From the NCBI RefSeq assembly GCF_029407905.1, contig NC_073624.1, positions 110,546,001-110,610,000 on the forward strand: a stretch of DNA of 64,000 nt, given 5' to 3'. The notes beneath the pieces are model-generated. The model was not told the DNA's origin. It made no database searches and saw only the letters and a list, made by a program, of their open reading frames with translations. Within the stretch, counting starts at the first letter, position 1. Each line of letters begins with the position of its first letter. This document shows positions 22,600 through 35,172 of this stretch, piece by piece. A program made the position numbers and the translations under genes. Source of the stretch: Bubalus kerabau (taxonomy: Eukaryota; Chordata; Mammalia; Artiodactyla; Bovidae).

Positions 22600-22896
22600 C
22601 AGTTCAGTGGCGCAGTTGTGTCCGACTCTTTGTGACCCCATGGACTGCAGCACCACAGGCTTCCCTGTCCATCACCAACTCCTGGAGCTTGCTCAAACTC
22701 ATGTGCATCGAGTCGGTGATGCCATCCGATTATCTTATCCTCTGTCGCCCCCTCCTCCTCCTGCCTTCAGTCTTTCCCAACATCAAGGTCTTTTCCAGAG
22801 AGTCAGTTCTTCACATTAGGGGGCCAAAGTATTGGAGTTTCAGCTTCAGCATCAGTCCTTCCAATGAATATTCAGGACTGATTTCCTTTAGGAAAC
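22600..22896 (-). mobile_element. BovB 3' end, minus strand
   Basis: Reverse BovB tail from CAGTTCAGTGGCGCAGTTGT to GGACTGATTTCCTTTAGG. ATATCTATT at both edges (22591-22599, 22897-22905) is a 9-bp candidate target-site duplication. Confidence 0.92.
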
Positions 22897-22905
22897 ATAT
22901 CTATT

Positions 22906-24563
22906 AGCAAGCTTTTTTTTTTTTTGCTTTTTTTTTTTTAATGTGGGAGAAACAGCATTATGTTCTTTAGGTTAATATTCCAATTCCAAACACATTACAT
23001 CAGTACACCTGAAGTGCTTTGCTACTATGGTAACCCATAATACTGAAGTGCACAGACGATATTTATCATGCTCTATTTCTCACTTTGTGTACAGGAGAAA
23101 GCTTGGTGCAGCCTCCTAAGAGTGAAGGTGGTGGGGCCTGGCCAGAGAAGGGAGTGGGAAGACTGGAGATGGATTGCCTGACTTTCAAGTTCCTCAGTTT
23201 TCTCCACTCCTTCAATTGACTATCCAATTAAGAGCATGTTTTCTTAATGCCATAAAGATAGATCTCAATTATGGATGATAATTGAGTTTAGAGTCAGAAA
23301 AAATGAAATCCACTGGTAATCAAAAGCACTAATTTAATTACAAGTTTCAATTTCCCCTCCTAACAATATTTAACAAATTTGCTGCAAAGAAGCTAAGTGG
23401 AATTATTTCCTTTTCCTACTGCCACTCTTTCCCTTTTTCGGTTTCTATGATCCTAGAAGTGTCAAAGAAAATAAGGAGGGAGTTTTTTTTTTTTGATAAT
23501 TCCTAAATTGGAAAATCACCTTCTGAATGGTCTAGATTAAGAATAAGTTAAATAATTTTTCTATACCAAAATATATGTGCATCACACAGTATTTTATTGT
23601 AATACTATATTTTCTTGTCATAAACTTTATTTTTTATGTCACATGTTTTGTGTTCATCAATTTGGTGTGTATGTGTTTAAGTGAGGAATTGATGGTGATT
23701 ATTATGATATACTATAATTCTATATATAATTCTTATATATATATTATATATACATATAATATTATATATATATAATTCTATCTGTAATTCTTAACAATAA
23801 CCCAATATTCATAGCATTTCTTTGCTGTTAATTTTTTATCTGGATGAAACATCCTTGGTGTTGTTGTATTATCAAAGAACAAATAGAATTATGATTTCAT
23901 ATTGCAGTTTGGCTACTGAATTCATATGTTGTGTTCTGGTTCCAATAGCTACAATTTGGCTTCTCTGTGAGTTGGGGTCTAATGCTGAGTTATTTCCTTC
24001 TGCATCTGTCTGATTTTATATTTAATGGTAGAAACAGCAAACAAGTAATAAGTCCAGTCTCATACACATGCTGGCTGAAGAAAACTTTTATTGTATTCTT
24101 TTTCCAATTCTTTCAAAAACCATTAGAGATTTATTATCAATGCTGAAGGTGTCATTTCTATGACTGCAGAATAAAAGCAACATATAAACTCTACATTTCT
24201 TAGAAAAGTCTTGATAATCTATTTACCAAAACATCTCTGGAGAGCTAAATTGCTACTTTAAAACTTATTTGTCCTTAGGAAATGGAACTTTATTTTTAAA
24301 AATTCCTTTTATAACAGTGATCTTTCTGTAATCTTAAAAGAGTGCTACATGGATGGAAAATTCTTATTACCATGTTTTCACCATGTACTAGTATTCCAGT
24401 ATTTAAAACCAAAACAAAACTTGATCTGCTTATATTTTACAGATATTCATTCTTTTCACAACTAGTTGTTAATTGATCAGTGCCTGTTAAATTTAATCAT
24501 GATAACCCTCGTTCTAAAGAAATCACATGTGATGGACACAGGGCATTCACAAAAATAAACAAC
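22906..24563. other. No gene seen; simple repeats
   Basis: Starts with a T-rich patch (22912-22940). 23700-23790 is TATA-rich low-complexity DNA. Open frames at 23575-23775 and 23822-24013 are products of AT-rich composition and match nothing I recognise. Confidence 0.4.
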
Positions 24564-24572
24564 ATATTATCA

Positions 24573-24728
24573 CATCAGTTCAGTTCAGTTTAGTTGCTCA
24601 GTTGTGTCCGACTCTTTGCGACCTCATGGACTGCAGCACGCCAGGCTTCCCAGTCCATTATCAACTCCCTAAACTTGTTCAAACTCATGTCCATCAGGTC
24701 GGTGATATCCATCAAGTTGGTGATGTCT
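24573..24728 (-). mobile_element. BovB 3' tail, minus strand
   Basis: Reverse BovB tail from CAGTTCAGTTCAGTTTAGTTG to the GTCCATCAGGTCGGTGATATC block, which is partly repeated. ATATTATCA flanks both sides (24564-24572, 24729-24737). Confidence 0.9.
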
Positions 24729-24806
24729 ATATTATCATATAGGAAGTGAAAGAAAAGGAGGGTATAGATAAAATACAATGGAAATTTAGAGGAAGAGATT
24801 TGGGAT

Positions 24807-24845
24807 GATTAATTAATCAATCAATCAATTAATTAATCAAATACT
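24807..24845. repeat. (ATCA/ATTA)n simple repeat
   Basis: ATTAATTAATCAATCAATCA-type tetranucleotide tract. It is followed by ACTATGTACCTACTATATGCC, which may be a scrap of MIR or L2. Confidence 0.85.
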
Positions 24846-24886
24846 ATGTACCTACTATATGCCAGTGGCTGAGTTTATTTTTTTGG

Positions 24887-25462
24887 AAACAGTGGCTGAC
24901 TATTTTTTGGGGCTCCAAAATCACTGCAGATGGTGATTGCAGCCATGAAATTAAAAGATGCTTATCCCTTGGAAGGAAAGTTATGACCAACCTAGACAGC
25001 ATGTCCATCTAGTCAAGGCTATGGTTATTCCAGTAGTCATGTATGGACGTAAGAGTTGGACTATAAAGAAAGCAGAGCACTGAAGAATTGAAGCTTTTGA
25101 ACTGTGGTGTTGGAGAAGACTCTTGAGAGTCCCTTGGACTGCGAGGCGATCCAACCAGTCCATCTTAAAGGAGATCAGTCTTAGGTGTTCATTGGAAGGA
25201 CTGATGTTGAAGCTGAAACTCCAATACTTTGCCCACCGGATGTGAAAAGCTGACTCATTGGAAAAGACCCTGATGCTGGGAAAGATTGAGGGCAGGGGGA
25301 GAAGGGGACGACAGAGGATGAGATGGTGGGATGGCATCACCGACTCAATGGACATGGGTTTGGGTGGACTCTGGGAGTTGGTTATGGACAGGGAGGCCTG
25401 GTGTGCTGCGGTTCATGGAGTCGCAAAGAGTCAGACATGACTGAACAACTGAACTGAACTGA
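24887..25462 (+). mobile_element. BovB 3' part, plus strand
   Basis: From GGAAACAGTGGCTGACTATT to the ACTGAACTGAACTGAC tail. A stretch of about 35 bases present in other copies (AAAAGCAGAGACATTAC region) is missing near 24,998. Other small indels break the frame. The open piece 25258-25440 is the C-terminal end. Confidence 0.93.
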
Positions 25463-27655
25463 CTATATATCAGGGAAGGTAGATAACATTCTTTCCACTT
25501 ACAATTAGATGGGAGCTAGTAGTTGAGCTGAACTTTGAAAGTCAAGTAGGACTTAGAAGCATAAATGATAATATGTTTCTTTGATCTATGGTTCATTCAT
25601 TCTATCTACTACTATCTCTATCTATCTACTATTTCCAAAATTGCAATGCCTGACTTTGGAACTTCAATTTAATTTTATGAATATTAAAAAAAATACTGAC
25701 TTGAAATGACAAATAGAAAAGCCTCTTTTCTCTGTCCTCAAATGTATTGATGTGTGATCCACCTTCAGTAGAATCACTGTGGTATCAGGAAATGCTTTTG
25801 ACTCCAAGAATTGGTTGCTTGAATTATAAGTTCTGGGGGGATGAGAGATCTATAAGGTTCCGTCCTGTCCTGCATATTCTGAGGTCACATGTTGTAGAGC
25901 TCAGGACTATCTGCATGCTACCTTGTCTTCCCTGGCATTAACTGCCACCAGTATTTTAGTAGCAGAGGGATATATTTTGGTCACCTGAATCTTAACCTGA
26001 AATATACACTGCCATTAAAAAAAAAAAAAAAAGAATGAGGGCTTCATGGAGTTGAATTGATGCTATTAGTGTTTGTTTTAGACACATTGTGGTGAAATTT
26101 CAGGTGGAGACAAACAGTTCTCTGGGGAAAGAAGGTTCCAAATAGGCATGTTATAAGCAAGATTTTGGAAAATATTAATACTTGTACTCACAAATGGTAG
26201 GCTGCATGTATTTGTTAAGAAAGTATTAAGTTTTGGTAAACTTACTTGTTTGGTATTTTGCTCAGAATAAAGAATGTATCTTGAACAGCAGGAAAATGTC
26301 TAAATATAAACCATGAGCATCTTCATTCATCCTTGCCAGAGACTTGTATTCAGTAGGTGAAGAAAACAATGACATTTATTGTGATGGTTGTTTTAGCAGC
26401 TTCAAGGTTGAGGTACTTCTTTTTTTTTTCTTTCTTTCTTTCCTCTATGTATGACTTAATATATTTCTCCTTGAGGCTCACACAGAACTATAAATGATGA
26501 CTAATACATGGAGAAGGTGTTTATAATTTCTTCCTTTAGGACAATTACTTTCATCAGTTATTAAGGGCTGATAATCCATATTGATTATCTGAAAATGGTC
26601 TAAGAAAATTAGAAACTTGGTAGATACATAAGCAATTTCTATACTGAGGAAGATTAGTATAAATGAGGGAGGAAGTTAAAAGATTTAAAAAGGGCTTTGA
26701 GGCTTTTTATAATTTCAGTGAACCTTTGATGTTTGAGATTGGGATGCTGTCAGAGCAGGCTGTGGGACAGATAAGCAGACAGTGAGCTAGAAGATTAGTG
26801 AATGCAAGTTAAGCTAGGATAGCCAGAGTTGCTGGCAAGACCAGAAATGATGAAATGATCAATAACATCATGAACCATGTAGGGATGTGGCAAAGCCTAA
26901 GTTGCTAGAGGATAGAGAAGATTTAGACTAACATTTAGGGGCAGATGGCCCAAAGCAAAACATTCAGCCTTGAGACTGCTTGCAGAACAAAATAGCAAGA
27001 GGGGAGTTTTAGGGAAACCATATCTAACACTAGGTGGTCTCAGGGAACACCATGGTGTGGAAAGAGAAACACAGAAGCGGCAGAAATAATAGCGATAATA
27101 AGACCTGGAATGTCAAAAACGTTACTAGTAAGGACTAGTAGTGAAAAAAAAATCAACCCCTTAAAGATAAACATACATGTAAAAGTTGTAAGCACAGTGT
27201 AGGATATATGGCAAGCGTTCAACAAATATTTGAAGTTGAAGCTGAAATTCAGAAGGATTCCAGCAATCTGTAGTAGCCAACTTGTAAGGACTACTATCAC
27301 ATTAAATGAGAGGACAGCAAGAAGACATGCGATGATCCTAAAGGATCAGGAAAGAGGATTCATTTCCAGTCACGACTACCTAGACAAAGACCTAGAATAT
27401 CCTGAGAATGATTTGATATTAAATTGCACTTGGGTAATCCCCTTAAGAAATTAAGTTTATTTGTGACAAATTATAATGTGAGACAGGACTGAGTGACTGA
27501 ACAAACACAGACACACACAGACATTGCATTAGTAAACATTTCCCCCATATCTCTATTGTTTTTTCTCAAAAATATAAAATCCTTTTTTTTTTTTTACAAT
27601 TTCCCAAGTCTACTTTATAGAGTATGTGTTGAAAATCAGATTATCCTAAAGTAGA
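25463..27655. other. No gene seen
   Basis: Unassigned AT-rich DNA with short simple repeats: TCTA-rich 25600-25632, a poly-A run 26015-26031, and CTTT-rich 26420-26446. A scrap of Bov SINE/BovB tail (GGACTGAGTGACTGAAC) lies near 27487. A GCAAGCGTTCAACAAATATTTG block near 27210 may be the end of an L2 or MIR. Confidence 0.4.
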
Positions 27656-27659
27656 TGCA

Positions 27660-28000
27660 CCATTCATTCATTTATTCATTCACTTACTCAGCAATTATTT
27701 TTTAAGTGTTTTTTAAGTGTCAGATACTATAAAATGTGTTGGCAAAGAGGGACATTAAAACTTAGAAACAGATAACAATGTACAATAAGAGTTCTGGAAG
27801 CATCAAAGAAGCAAGTAACCTTACTTGGAGGAGATACTTCACATATGAGTTGTAACTGGCAAGATAAAGACGGTGGGGAAGGACCATCCAGGGCAGTAGG
27901 ATTGCTTTGCAAGAGACGTGGAGATATAAAAGGGTCTGATGTGTTCGAAGAAATGATGAGAAAAAAGTCGTGTGGCTGGAGCATTCACCGAGATGAGATT
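27660..28000 (-). mobile_element. L2 LINE 3' region, minus strand
   Basis: Opens with CATTCATTCATTTATTCATT and an AGTGTCAGATACTATAAAATG block, the reverse of the L2 3' end. Further in are ACAATAAGAGTTCTGGAAGC, TTGGAGGAGATACTTCACAT and a GATGTGTTCGAAGAA block that follow the L2-associated order. Very diverged. Confidence 0.6.
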
Positions 28001-29213
28001 CATTGGCATAGATTGGGAAGCCCCTGAGATGTTAAGCTAAGAAGCCCGATCTCATTCTTTACCCTGTCAAACTAACAGATGTTTTGAACTACAGGAGTGG
28101 CTTCACCTGAATTATGTTCTAGAATTTGTTAGCTCCAGCAGCAGTTGAAAGATAGATTGGTGGGAAGAAAAACTAGGTCTAGGAGAGAGAAAACAGTAAT
28201 AGTTATTGCAATTTTTCAAAAAGGAATAAAGTGCTTAAATGTAAAGGCAGTGAGGATGAAAAATAGAAACCAGATTCAAAGGTATTTCTTAAATAAAATT
28301 CATGGGATTTGTATCTAGCTAGATATGGGAGGTGAGGGAGAAGAAGTAATTGAGACTGGCTGGGATGCATTCATTCTGAGAAACAGAGTCAATGGTAATG
28401 TAAAGGAAAATTAATAATAGAAGAGGCTGTTCAAGGTGGGACGCAGAGAACATTCTGGATTCCTGTGCTAGATCACTGCATTTATAGAAAAACGTTTCTA
28501 TCCAAGTGGCATCCAAACAGGGACTAACACTGGCAGGGTACTGCTTGGTAAGCCAGACTTAAACATAAAATAGAAATCACACATAAGAGATCTGTTCAAC
28601 TACTTATGCTTTGGCACGAGTGGCAAGCAACTTTCTTATGCAGTGGTATGAGCAATGGCAGCATCTCTTGTTTCCATATTTTTCCTTTAATGTTTTCCCA
28701 TGCATGGCAAGTTTTCCATATGCTCTGCTGGGTAGATTCTTGTTGCCATATGGCAGCATATAATATGAGAAAAAAATAATAAAGAAGATGTTTCTAATTG
28801 TCTAAAGGGATTACTCCCAGCAAATCCTAATTCCATGCTGGTGGCAGAATGATTCTCATTAGGCAGAATGTCTAGGTTAAGAAATTGGCCAATGCAGGAG
28901 CCATTAAGGGATGGATGCTGAAGATCTAGAATGTTTCTGACATTTTTCTACAAAAACGGAGAGACAAATTGAACACAAAGTCAAAACAAAATTGGTCACA
29001 GCTTGATACTCTTGAAATAATTTTATTCTTGCCATAGGGGAAAGTAAGACAAAGAGGTACGGTGGCTGCTTTTGCTTACTTATCCCTTGTTGAATTGAGT
29101 ATCTGTTCCTTCTCAGTTCAACTCAGCAAACATTTTTATGAATATTTATGTATTTGGAGTATTAAAGGATGAATGACTTTAAGACATTGTGTGACTAGAA
29201 CTGTGGTTATGGT
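28001..29213. other. No gene seen
   Basis: Unassigned. No repeat family or exon recognised. The minus-strand open frame at 28319-28516 has no family resemblance. Confidence 0.4.
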
Positions 29214-29464
29214 ATTCTCTCTCTCTCTTTTTAGTCGCTAGGTCATTTCCGACTCTTGCGACCCCATGGTCTGTAGCTTGCCAGGCTCCTCTGTCCCTGG
29301 GATTCTCCAGGCAAGAACACTAGAGTGGGTTGCCATTTCCTTCTCCAATGCATGAAAGTGAAAAGTGAAAGTAAAGTCACTCAGTCGTGTCCGACCCTCA
29401 GCAACCCCATGGACTGCAGCCTACCAGGCTCCTCCGTCCATGGGATTTTCCAGGCAAGAGTACG
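29214..29464 (-). mobile_element. Bov-A2 SINE, truncated
   Basis: Reverse Bov-A2 preceded by a CT-rich run. Both units are present, but the second stops at CAGGCAAGAGTA, before the usual GGAGTGGGGTGCC end. Confidence 0.93.
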
Positions 29465-29510
29465 ACATTAAACAAAATAATGATGCCAATTGATATGTAA
29501 TTAACTGTAA

Positions 29511-29706
29511 GTGACAAAGTGAAAGTCGCTCAGTCATGTTTGACTCTTTGCGACCCCATGGAATACAGTCCATGGAATTCTCCAGGCCAGAATACTGGAG
29601 TGGGTAGCTGTTCCCTTCTCCAGGGGACCTCCCCAACCCAGGGATTGAACCCAGATCTCTCGCATTGCAGGAGGATTCTTTACCAGCTGAGCCACTACAG
29701 AAGCCC
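29511..29706 (-). mobile_element. Bov-tA SINE with target-site duplication
   Basis: Complete reverse unit from AGTGAAAGTCGCTCAGTCAT to GCCACTACAGAAGCCC. The flanks AATTAACTGTAA (29499-29510) and AATTAACTATAA (29707-29718) match at 11 of 12 bases. Confidence 0.95.
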
Positions 29707-29718
29707 AATTAACTATAA

Positions 29719-30049
29719 TGTGTACTACCAAAAACATAATTGTGAATAATGGACTTTTCTCTAGCCTGGAAAAAAATTAATCAGCTGGAAGCAAAACATA
29801 AACAAAATCCTCTGGGTCAGAGAGGAACTTAGAGGTGAAATTAGATGGAACTGAAGCAAGGGGCATTTTGGTTTTCTTATAATGAATCATGTGTTTAGTT
29901 TAAAAGCAGCACCTATAATTGGTAGCTAATTGTCATTACATATTTTAATGTATGGATAGTATATAAAACATTCTGTACATGTATTTCCTATAGGGAAAGG
30001 AATTAGGTGGTGGTGCACAAATGGGAGAGAAAGTTATTAGACTTTATAT
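29719..30049. other. No gene seen
   Basis: Short AT-rich unassigned stretch. Confidence 0.35.
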
Positions 30050-30385
30050 TTTAGAGCAGTTTTAGGTTCACAAAAAAATTGAGCAGAAAGTACACACACA
30101 GAGTTCCCACATGGAATGCCCCCCTCCCCCACCTACAGTTCCCTTATTAGTAATAACTGACATTAATGTGGTACGATCGTCACTGTTGATGAGACAACAT
30201 TTATACATTATTACTAAAGTCCGTAGTTTACATGAGGGTTCACCCTTTGCGTTGTACGTTCTATGGGGTTTGACAAATGTATGGCATGCATACACCATTA
30301 GGATCCTACAGAATAGTTTCACCATCGTATAAAGCCTCTCTGCCCCACCAGTTCATCCCTTCTGCTCTCTGAATGGAATGTTACT
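30050..30385 (-). mobile_element. L1M-type LINE 3' UTR, minus strand
   Basis: TTTTAGAGCAGTTTTAGGTT, GTAGTTTACATGAGGGTTCA, TTGTACGTTCTATGGGGTTT and GAATAGTTTCACCATCG follow, in reverse, the 3' UTR of older L1M elements. Mirror-image open frames at 30068-30325 (-) and 30111-30332 (+) are shadows. Confidence 0.8.
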
Positions 30386-31624
30386 TTTTACAATATATCT
30401 TTTTGATCCATTTAAAAACCTTTGCAGCCTGGATACATATAACTCAATTAAGAATAATAATTAAAATTTTAAACCACTAAGGCTGCTAACAATTGCATAG
30501 AAACTTTACAAATTGGCACCAGAGAATTGTACCACAGATTAGGGTGGTGTGGGCAAAGGCAAGCATGATATCAAGCAAGGAACAAGCAGGCCATTGGTCA
30601 GGCTTGGAGATAGTAGGTAAGAAGTCATGATGCACAGGCAGAGTATCAGTTTTAAACAAGGATGGATGCCAGTTAAATGCGTGGGCCCAGAGGACACCCA
30701 TGATTAAGGCTGTGGGACCTGAGTGTTGGAAAAGTTGCAGCTTATTTGATAGGATCCATGATTTCCATACTGGAAGTAAACCACATTCATCCATCCCTGT
30801 CATGACCTATGCAAGTGTATGTTAGAGCTTTGCTTGGAGTTTTATGAAAACACAGAGGAAGGCACAGAGTTAAAGTAAAAAAAAAAGTTTCTACCAACAC
30901 AACATTACCGGTCACAAATACCTATTGAAAGAGAGGCTGAGTTCTGCAGCATTATCGTTAGGAGACAACGAAAGGATTTTCAACTATCAGAATGTTTTGC
31001 TTATTATTAAGAGATGGTATGGAGAAGTAACTTCTGTTTTATTTTTATTACTAATAATTGGATTTTACTGTTTAGCAACCCATTAAGTATCAACCAAATT
31101 CTCAACCCTTCTATTTGTCTAGCTTCTGAATTTCTTTTCCACATTTCTAGAACAAATTTATGCTTTTGTTTTCTTTCAAAACGCAAGGAAAAAGATTAAA
31201 TTGTTATTGCAGAGATGACATAATGTTATAAACTGCTGTAGTACATGAAATGCAGAGGAACTGAATTTAATCATTTTAGGTTAAGAAAATGGGGGAAGAA
31301 ATATCATGTGTGTGTATTAACTTTGTGCTTCTACTCACTATATTTGGTTTAGCAGAATATATGCAAATCAGACCAGCCAGAGAATGTACATATACTGGAA
31401 TTACTCCATCTGTTATCCCCTTCTGTCGAACAAGTAACAGGTTGTTGTGCAAGTAAGATGTCCCACTCTTACATGTCTGACCTCTTGCCAAAACCGATTT
31501 ATTTTACTTTATAGAATTTCAAAATTCCAGCTTCTCGTCTGCATTTCCACAGCCGTACTCTTTATCTAGCTACAGTAATTTCCGGCATAAAGGCTCCAAT
31601 CGCTGAGTGACCTTTAAAAATGCA
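30386..31624. other. No gene seen
   Basis: Unassigned. Open frames at 30486-30803 (-, 105 residues) and 31276-31491 (-) match no family I know and lack a coding neighbourhood. Confidence 0.4.
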
Positions 31625-31890
31625 AATTTTATCATGTCTCCTGCCTGCTTAAAGCTCTTTACTGATTCTCATTGCTCTTAGAACAAGGTAAAGACTCCCT
31701 CTCACGGCCTCGGTGCCCTGGCTCAGTGGTCGCTGCCCGGCAGCAGCTTTCCTGTCACATCGTCCCTCCCAGCTACTCGGACTGTTCACATTCACTCTCA
31801 CCTTCACCAAGGAGCTCTTTTTCACTCTCTCCCACTCCTTTGCTTGGTTATCACCAACAAAACCCAACTCTGACTAATTTAAGAGGAAAT
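31625..31890 (+). mobile_element. Ancient interspersed repeat, L2-associated type (unresolved)
   Basis: CATGTCTCCTGCCTGCTTAA, CTCATTGCTCTTAGAACAAG and the following C-rich run have the order of a mammal-wide repeat often seen next to L2 3' ends. The subfamily is not resolved. Confidence 0.4.
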
Positions 31891-32046
31891 ATTTATATAT
31901 ATTAAAAGATGTTTGGGGGCTCACAGAAACACTGGGCGGGCTCTAGAGAACCAAGTTTGCGGCCGTGCTGCCAGAACCACATCTCCGATCGCTCCAGACC
32001 AATGCGGTGCAGACATCATGGTCCTCCACACCAAGCCCCAGTGCGG

Positions 32047-32323
32047 ATGCTGCTGCTGCTGCTGCTAAGTCGCTTCAGTCGTGTCCGACTCTGTGCGACC
32101 CCATAGACGGCAGCCCACCAGGCTCCCCCGTCCCTGGGATTCTCCAGGCAAGAACACTGGAGTGGGTTGCCATTTCCTTCTCCAGTGCATGAAAATGAAA
32201 AGTGAAAGTAAAGTCGCTCAGTCGTGTCCGACTCTAGCGACCCCATGGACTGCAGCCCACCAGGCTCCTCCGTCCATGGGATTTTCCAGGCAAGAGTACT
32301 GGAGTGGGGTGCCATCGCCTTCT
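32047..32323 (-). mobile_element. Bov-A2 SINE (dimer)
   Basis: Complete, CpG-rich dimer from CTGCTGCTGCTGCTGCTAAG to GTGCCATCGCCTTCT. The flanks CCCCAGTGCGG (32036-32046) and CCCCAGTGTGG (32324-32334) are an 11-bp target-site duplication with one change. The host sequence on both sides (about 31905-32046 and 32335-32450) reads as one interrupted unknown segment. Confidence 0.96.
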
Positions 32324-32447
32324 CCCCAGTGTGGCTGCTTACCGCCAAGTCTGTTGCCCAAGCAACTCATTATTTCTGCATCAGCTGATACCTACAGAAA
32401 ACATCCATTTCCCATTCATTTTGTGTCACTTGTTCCCAATTCAGTTT

Positions 32448-32450
<3 letters not shown>

Positions 32451-32491
<41 letters not shown>
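32451..32491. repeat. (AT)20 microsatellite
   Basis: Uninterrupted AT dinucleotide run of about 41 bases. Confidence 0.98.
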
Positions 32492-32494
<3 letters not shown>

Positions 32495-32664
32495 CACAGT
32501 AATACAAATGTGGCTGCACTTTAACTATAAAGGATGCTGCAAAAATGAGTATCTGGTATTTTTGACTTCTTTTAACTGAAGTGGACTCTGCCCCAACAAA
32601 AATTCATTAAATGGTAAATTCTCAATGGGATTTAGATGCTGTCCGGTCAAATAACAATATTAGT

Positions 32665-32985
32665 TAATTCCTACTCATTCCTCAACACTCAGCTGAAATA
32701 TAATTCTTTCAAGGATGTCTCTATGGGTCACCCTCTCCTTCCATGCTGGGGCAGGTCTTTTAGTAGCTGCACTTTTGCAATACCCTGTACTTCTTTTCTA
32801 TAGAATTAATACTAGTTTTTAAATTATTAATTGTGTAATGCTTTGCTTAATTCTTCTCTCCCTGATAAAATACTGGATCTGTGAAGACAATCACTGTGTC
32901 TATCTTAGTCAAACCATTAGATTTATACATTAGATTTATAGTGGGTACCCAATAAATAAATTTTAAATAAATGAATGATGCATTG
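32665..32985 (+). mobile_element. L2 LINE 3' end
   Basis: TTCCTCAACACTCAGCTGAAA, the CACTTTTGCAATACCCTGTA block, TCTGTGAAGACAATCACTGTG and a CCAATAAATAAATTTTAAAT end follow the L2 3' end in order. Diverged. Confidence 0.75.
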
Positions 32986-34524
32986 AACGGCATACTCCTC
33001 TTTAGAATGCTCTCCAAACAATATTGCCTATCATTTAAGAAGTTCCCTACTTGATGGCAGCTTATTAAAAAATGCCCATTTCTTTTGTTGAAAAACTAGA
33101 GATGGGAGGCAGAAGGTTATGTAAAAAAATTTTTTTGTTCTACCTTCTTATGTTCAGTAGCTAGAGTCTGCAAATTAAAATGGCAACTGATAGATTGGCA
33201 GAAAAAGGTTTATTATGCATATGGGGCCTCCAAAAACAAGATGAAGTGAAAATCCAAAGATGTGATAGGCTTGAGAGCTATATATCATTTTAACAAAGGG
33301 CAATGAATTGTGGACAGGAGACAAGATCAAGAAAAAGGGGGTTGGGCTTCTAAGGGCAGTAAACTGTGAGAAGGTAAATGCATGACGAAAGCTAATGGGA
33401 GATAAGTGTTGTTTAGTAAGGCAACTAAGGTAAGTGTTGTTTAGTACTGTTTATTATGCAGACTAGAGTTGGTGCTATCTCCACTAATAAGGTTGAGTTG
33501 TCTTCAGTGTTTGAGGGTCATTGTCCTGTTCCTTTTTGGAAAAAGGGAGGGGGAACATCTTTACTAAGATAAATTTCCCTCCTACTTTTAGGCAGAAAGA
33601 CAGAGTACTGAGATTTCCTTTTGTGTCTACTGTTTCTTAATTGCCCCCAGGTCAAAGTAATTCTTATGCTGAAGTGACATATTCTGAGAGAGAACATTTG
33701 ATCCATTTCAGGGGGAAAACCTTATGGGTATTAAACAAATTTGCATTTAACAATTTAGGTTAAGAAGATGCCACTTGAGTCTGCATATAAAACAACCTTT
33801 GTTATTTAAATATATAAAATGTTTCCTTTGGATTAGCTTCTTACTTTTTTTTTCTAAAGTTTATATACTTAAACTTTTGTTTAAGTAGAACATTTATAGA
33901 ACTTCCTCAATCCATGTTTTTGAGCTAAAGTTACCCAAGTCTCATACTGCTCCCTTAATTTCCAAAATTATCTTTTCTACTTATCTTTTCCCTAGTTTAG
34001 GCTTCGGAAAGACTTTGAACTGCCTTATTGTTGATAATCTACATTTTTTTCTGATAGACAAGTTCTTGCTATTCTTTGCAGAAAATATATGGGTGCCACA
34101 TTTGCATATAGATCACAGTTATGAACATCACAGACCATGCTTTTCAGAGAAGCAGTATCATAATTTTGGGTTTTATTTTTCACTAAGGGCTAAACAATAT
34201 AAATAAAAAGTAAATCCACTAATATCCACTAATATATGATAACTGTAAACTTTTCTAATCATGCAAAGTAAGGACACTATGCTTCAAGCCCTATAAGTAA
34301 ACTTAAGTAAATAAGCAAATAGAGGTTCATTATCAAAATTTGCTAGATTTAAAACCAACTTACTAGCTATTGAGTGAACAATTTTACATGTATGAGTGGG
34401 TGAATAAACCCAGTTTTCTTGTTCATTCTGTTTTAATTTTCTTATCTTTTCTCCACACTTTCACTCCTCTCTCTACTTGAGAATTATTCTTAGAAAGGGC
34501 CCAATTATTCAATAAGTATTGATC
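32986..34524. other. No gene seen; possible LTR relic
   Basis: 33165-33715 has an LTR-like look in reverse (AAAAAGGTTTATTATGCATA could be a reversed polyadenylation region, and the following purine-rich blocks a U3), but no family is secure. The rest is unassigned. A minus frame at 33518-33706 and a plus frame at 34015-34206 match nothing. Confidence 0.35.
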
Positions 34525-34605
34525 CACTATAGAAGGGTGCCAGATTATAGTATTAAGCAAAATATATCCATCATTGTCCCTCGTGAAACTTACAGTCAAT
34601 GAAAA
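34525..34605 (-). mobile_element. L2 fragment
   Basis: GGGTGCCAGATTATAGTATT and CCCTCGTGAAACTTACAGTC match the reversed L2 3' region. It is short and abuts the L1. Confidence 0.5.
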
Positions 34606-34729
34606 CTCGGGAATCTTGTATGGAGGTTCCTCAAAAAGCTTAAATAGAGTTGCCATGTGATCCATCAATCCCACTCCTGAGCATATATCCAGGAAAAAAA
34701 CTATAATTTGAAAAGATATTTGCACTGTT

Positions 34730-34945
34730 ATGTTCATAGCAACATCATTTATGATACCCAAAACATGGCAGCAACTTAAATGTCCAGTGATGGATGGATG
34801 GATAAAGAAGATGTGGTGTATACATACAACAGAATATTACTCAGCCATACAAAAGAGTGAAATGATGCCATTTGCAGCAGCATGGATGGACCTGCAGCTT
34901 ATCATACTAGTTGAAGTCAGAAAGAGAAAGACAAATACCATATGA
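34730..34945 (+). pseudogene. L1 ORF2 C-terminal remnant
   Basis: A 71-residue open piece with KMWCIHTTEYYSAIQKSEMM and the AAAWMDLQLIILVEVRKRK block, equal to the last part of L1 ORF2p. No catalytic domain is present. It is a fragment within an old insertion. Confidence 0.8.
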
Positions 34946-35172
34946 TATCACTGACCCGTGGAATCTAAACTATGACATACATGAACTTGTCCATGAAACA
35001 TAAACAGCCACACAAACATAGAGGACAGCAACCCTTGTGGTTGCCACAGGGGAGGTGGGTTGGGAGGGGTGGACTGGGAGTTTGGGATTAGTGAATGGAA
35101 ACTATCATATGTAGACTAGATAAACAACAAGTTCCTACTGAATAGCACACAGAGCTATATTCAATAGACTGT

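Noticed and set aside
30486..30803. 105-residue minus-strand frame as a host exon
   Set aside because: No recognisable domain, no supported splice context, and the amino-acid composition is not persuasive.
32304..32524. Frames with long Ile-Tyr repeats
   Set aside because: They are translations of the (AT)20 microsatellite.
34423..34761. 112-residue minus-strand frame
   Set aside because: It runs across the boundary of an L2 scrap and the antisense of an L1, so it cannot be one ancient coding unit.
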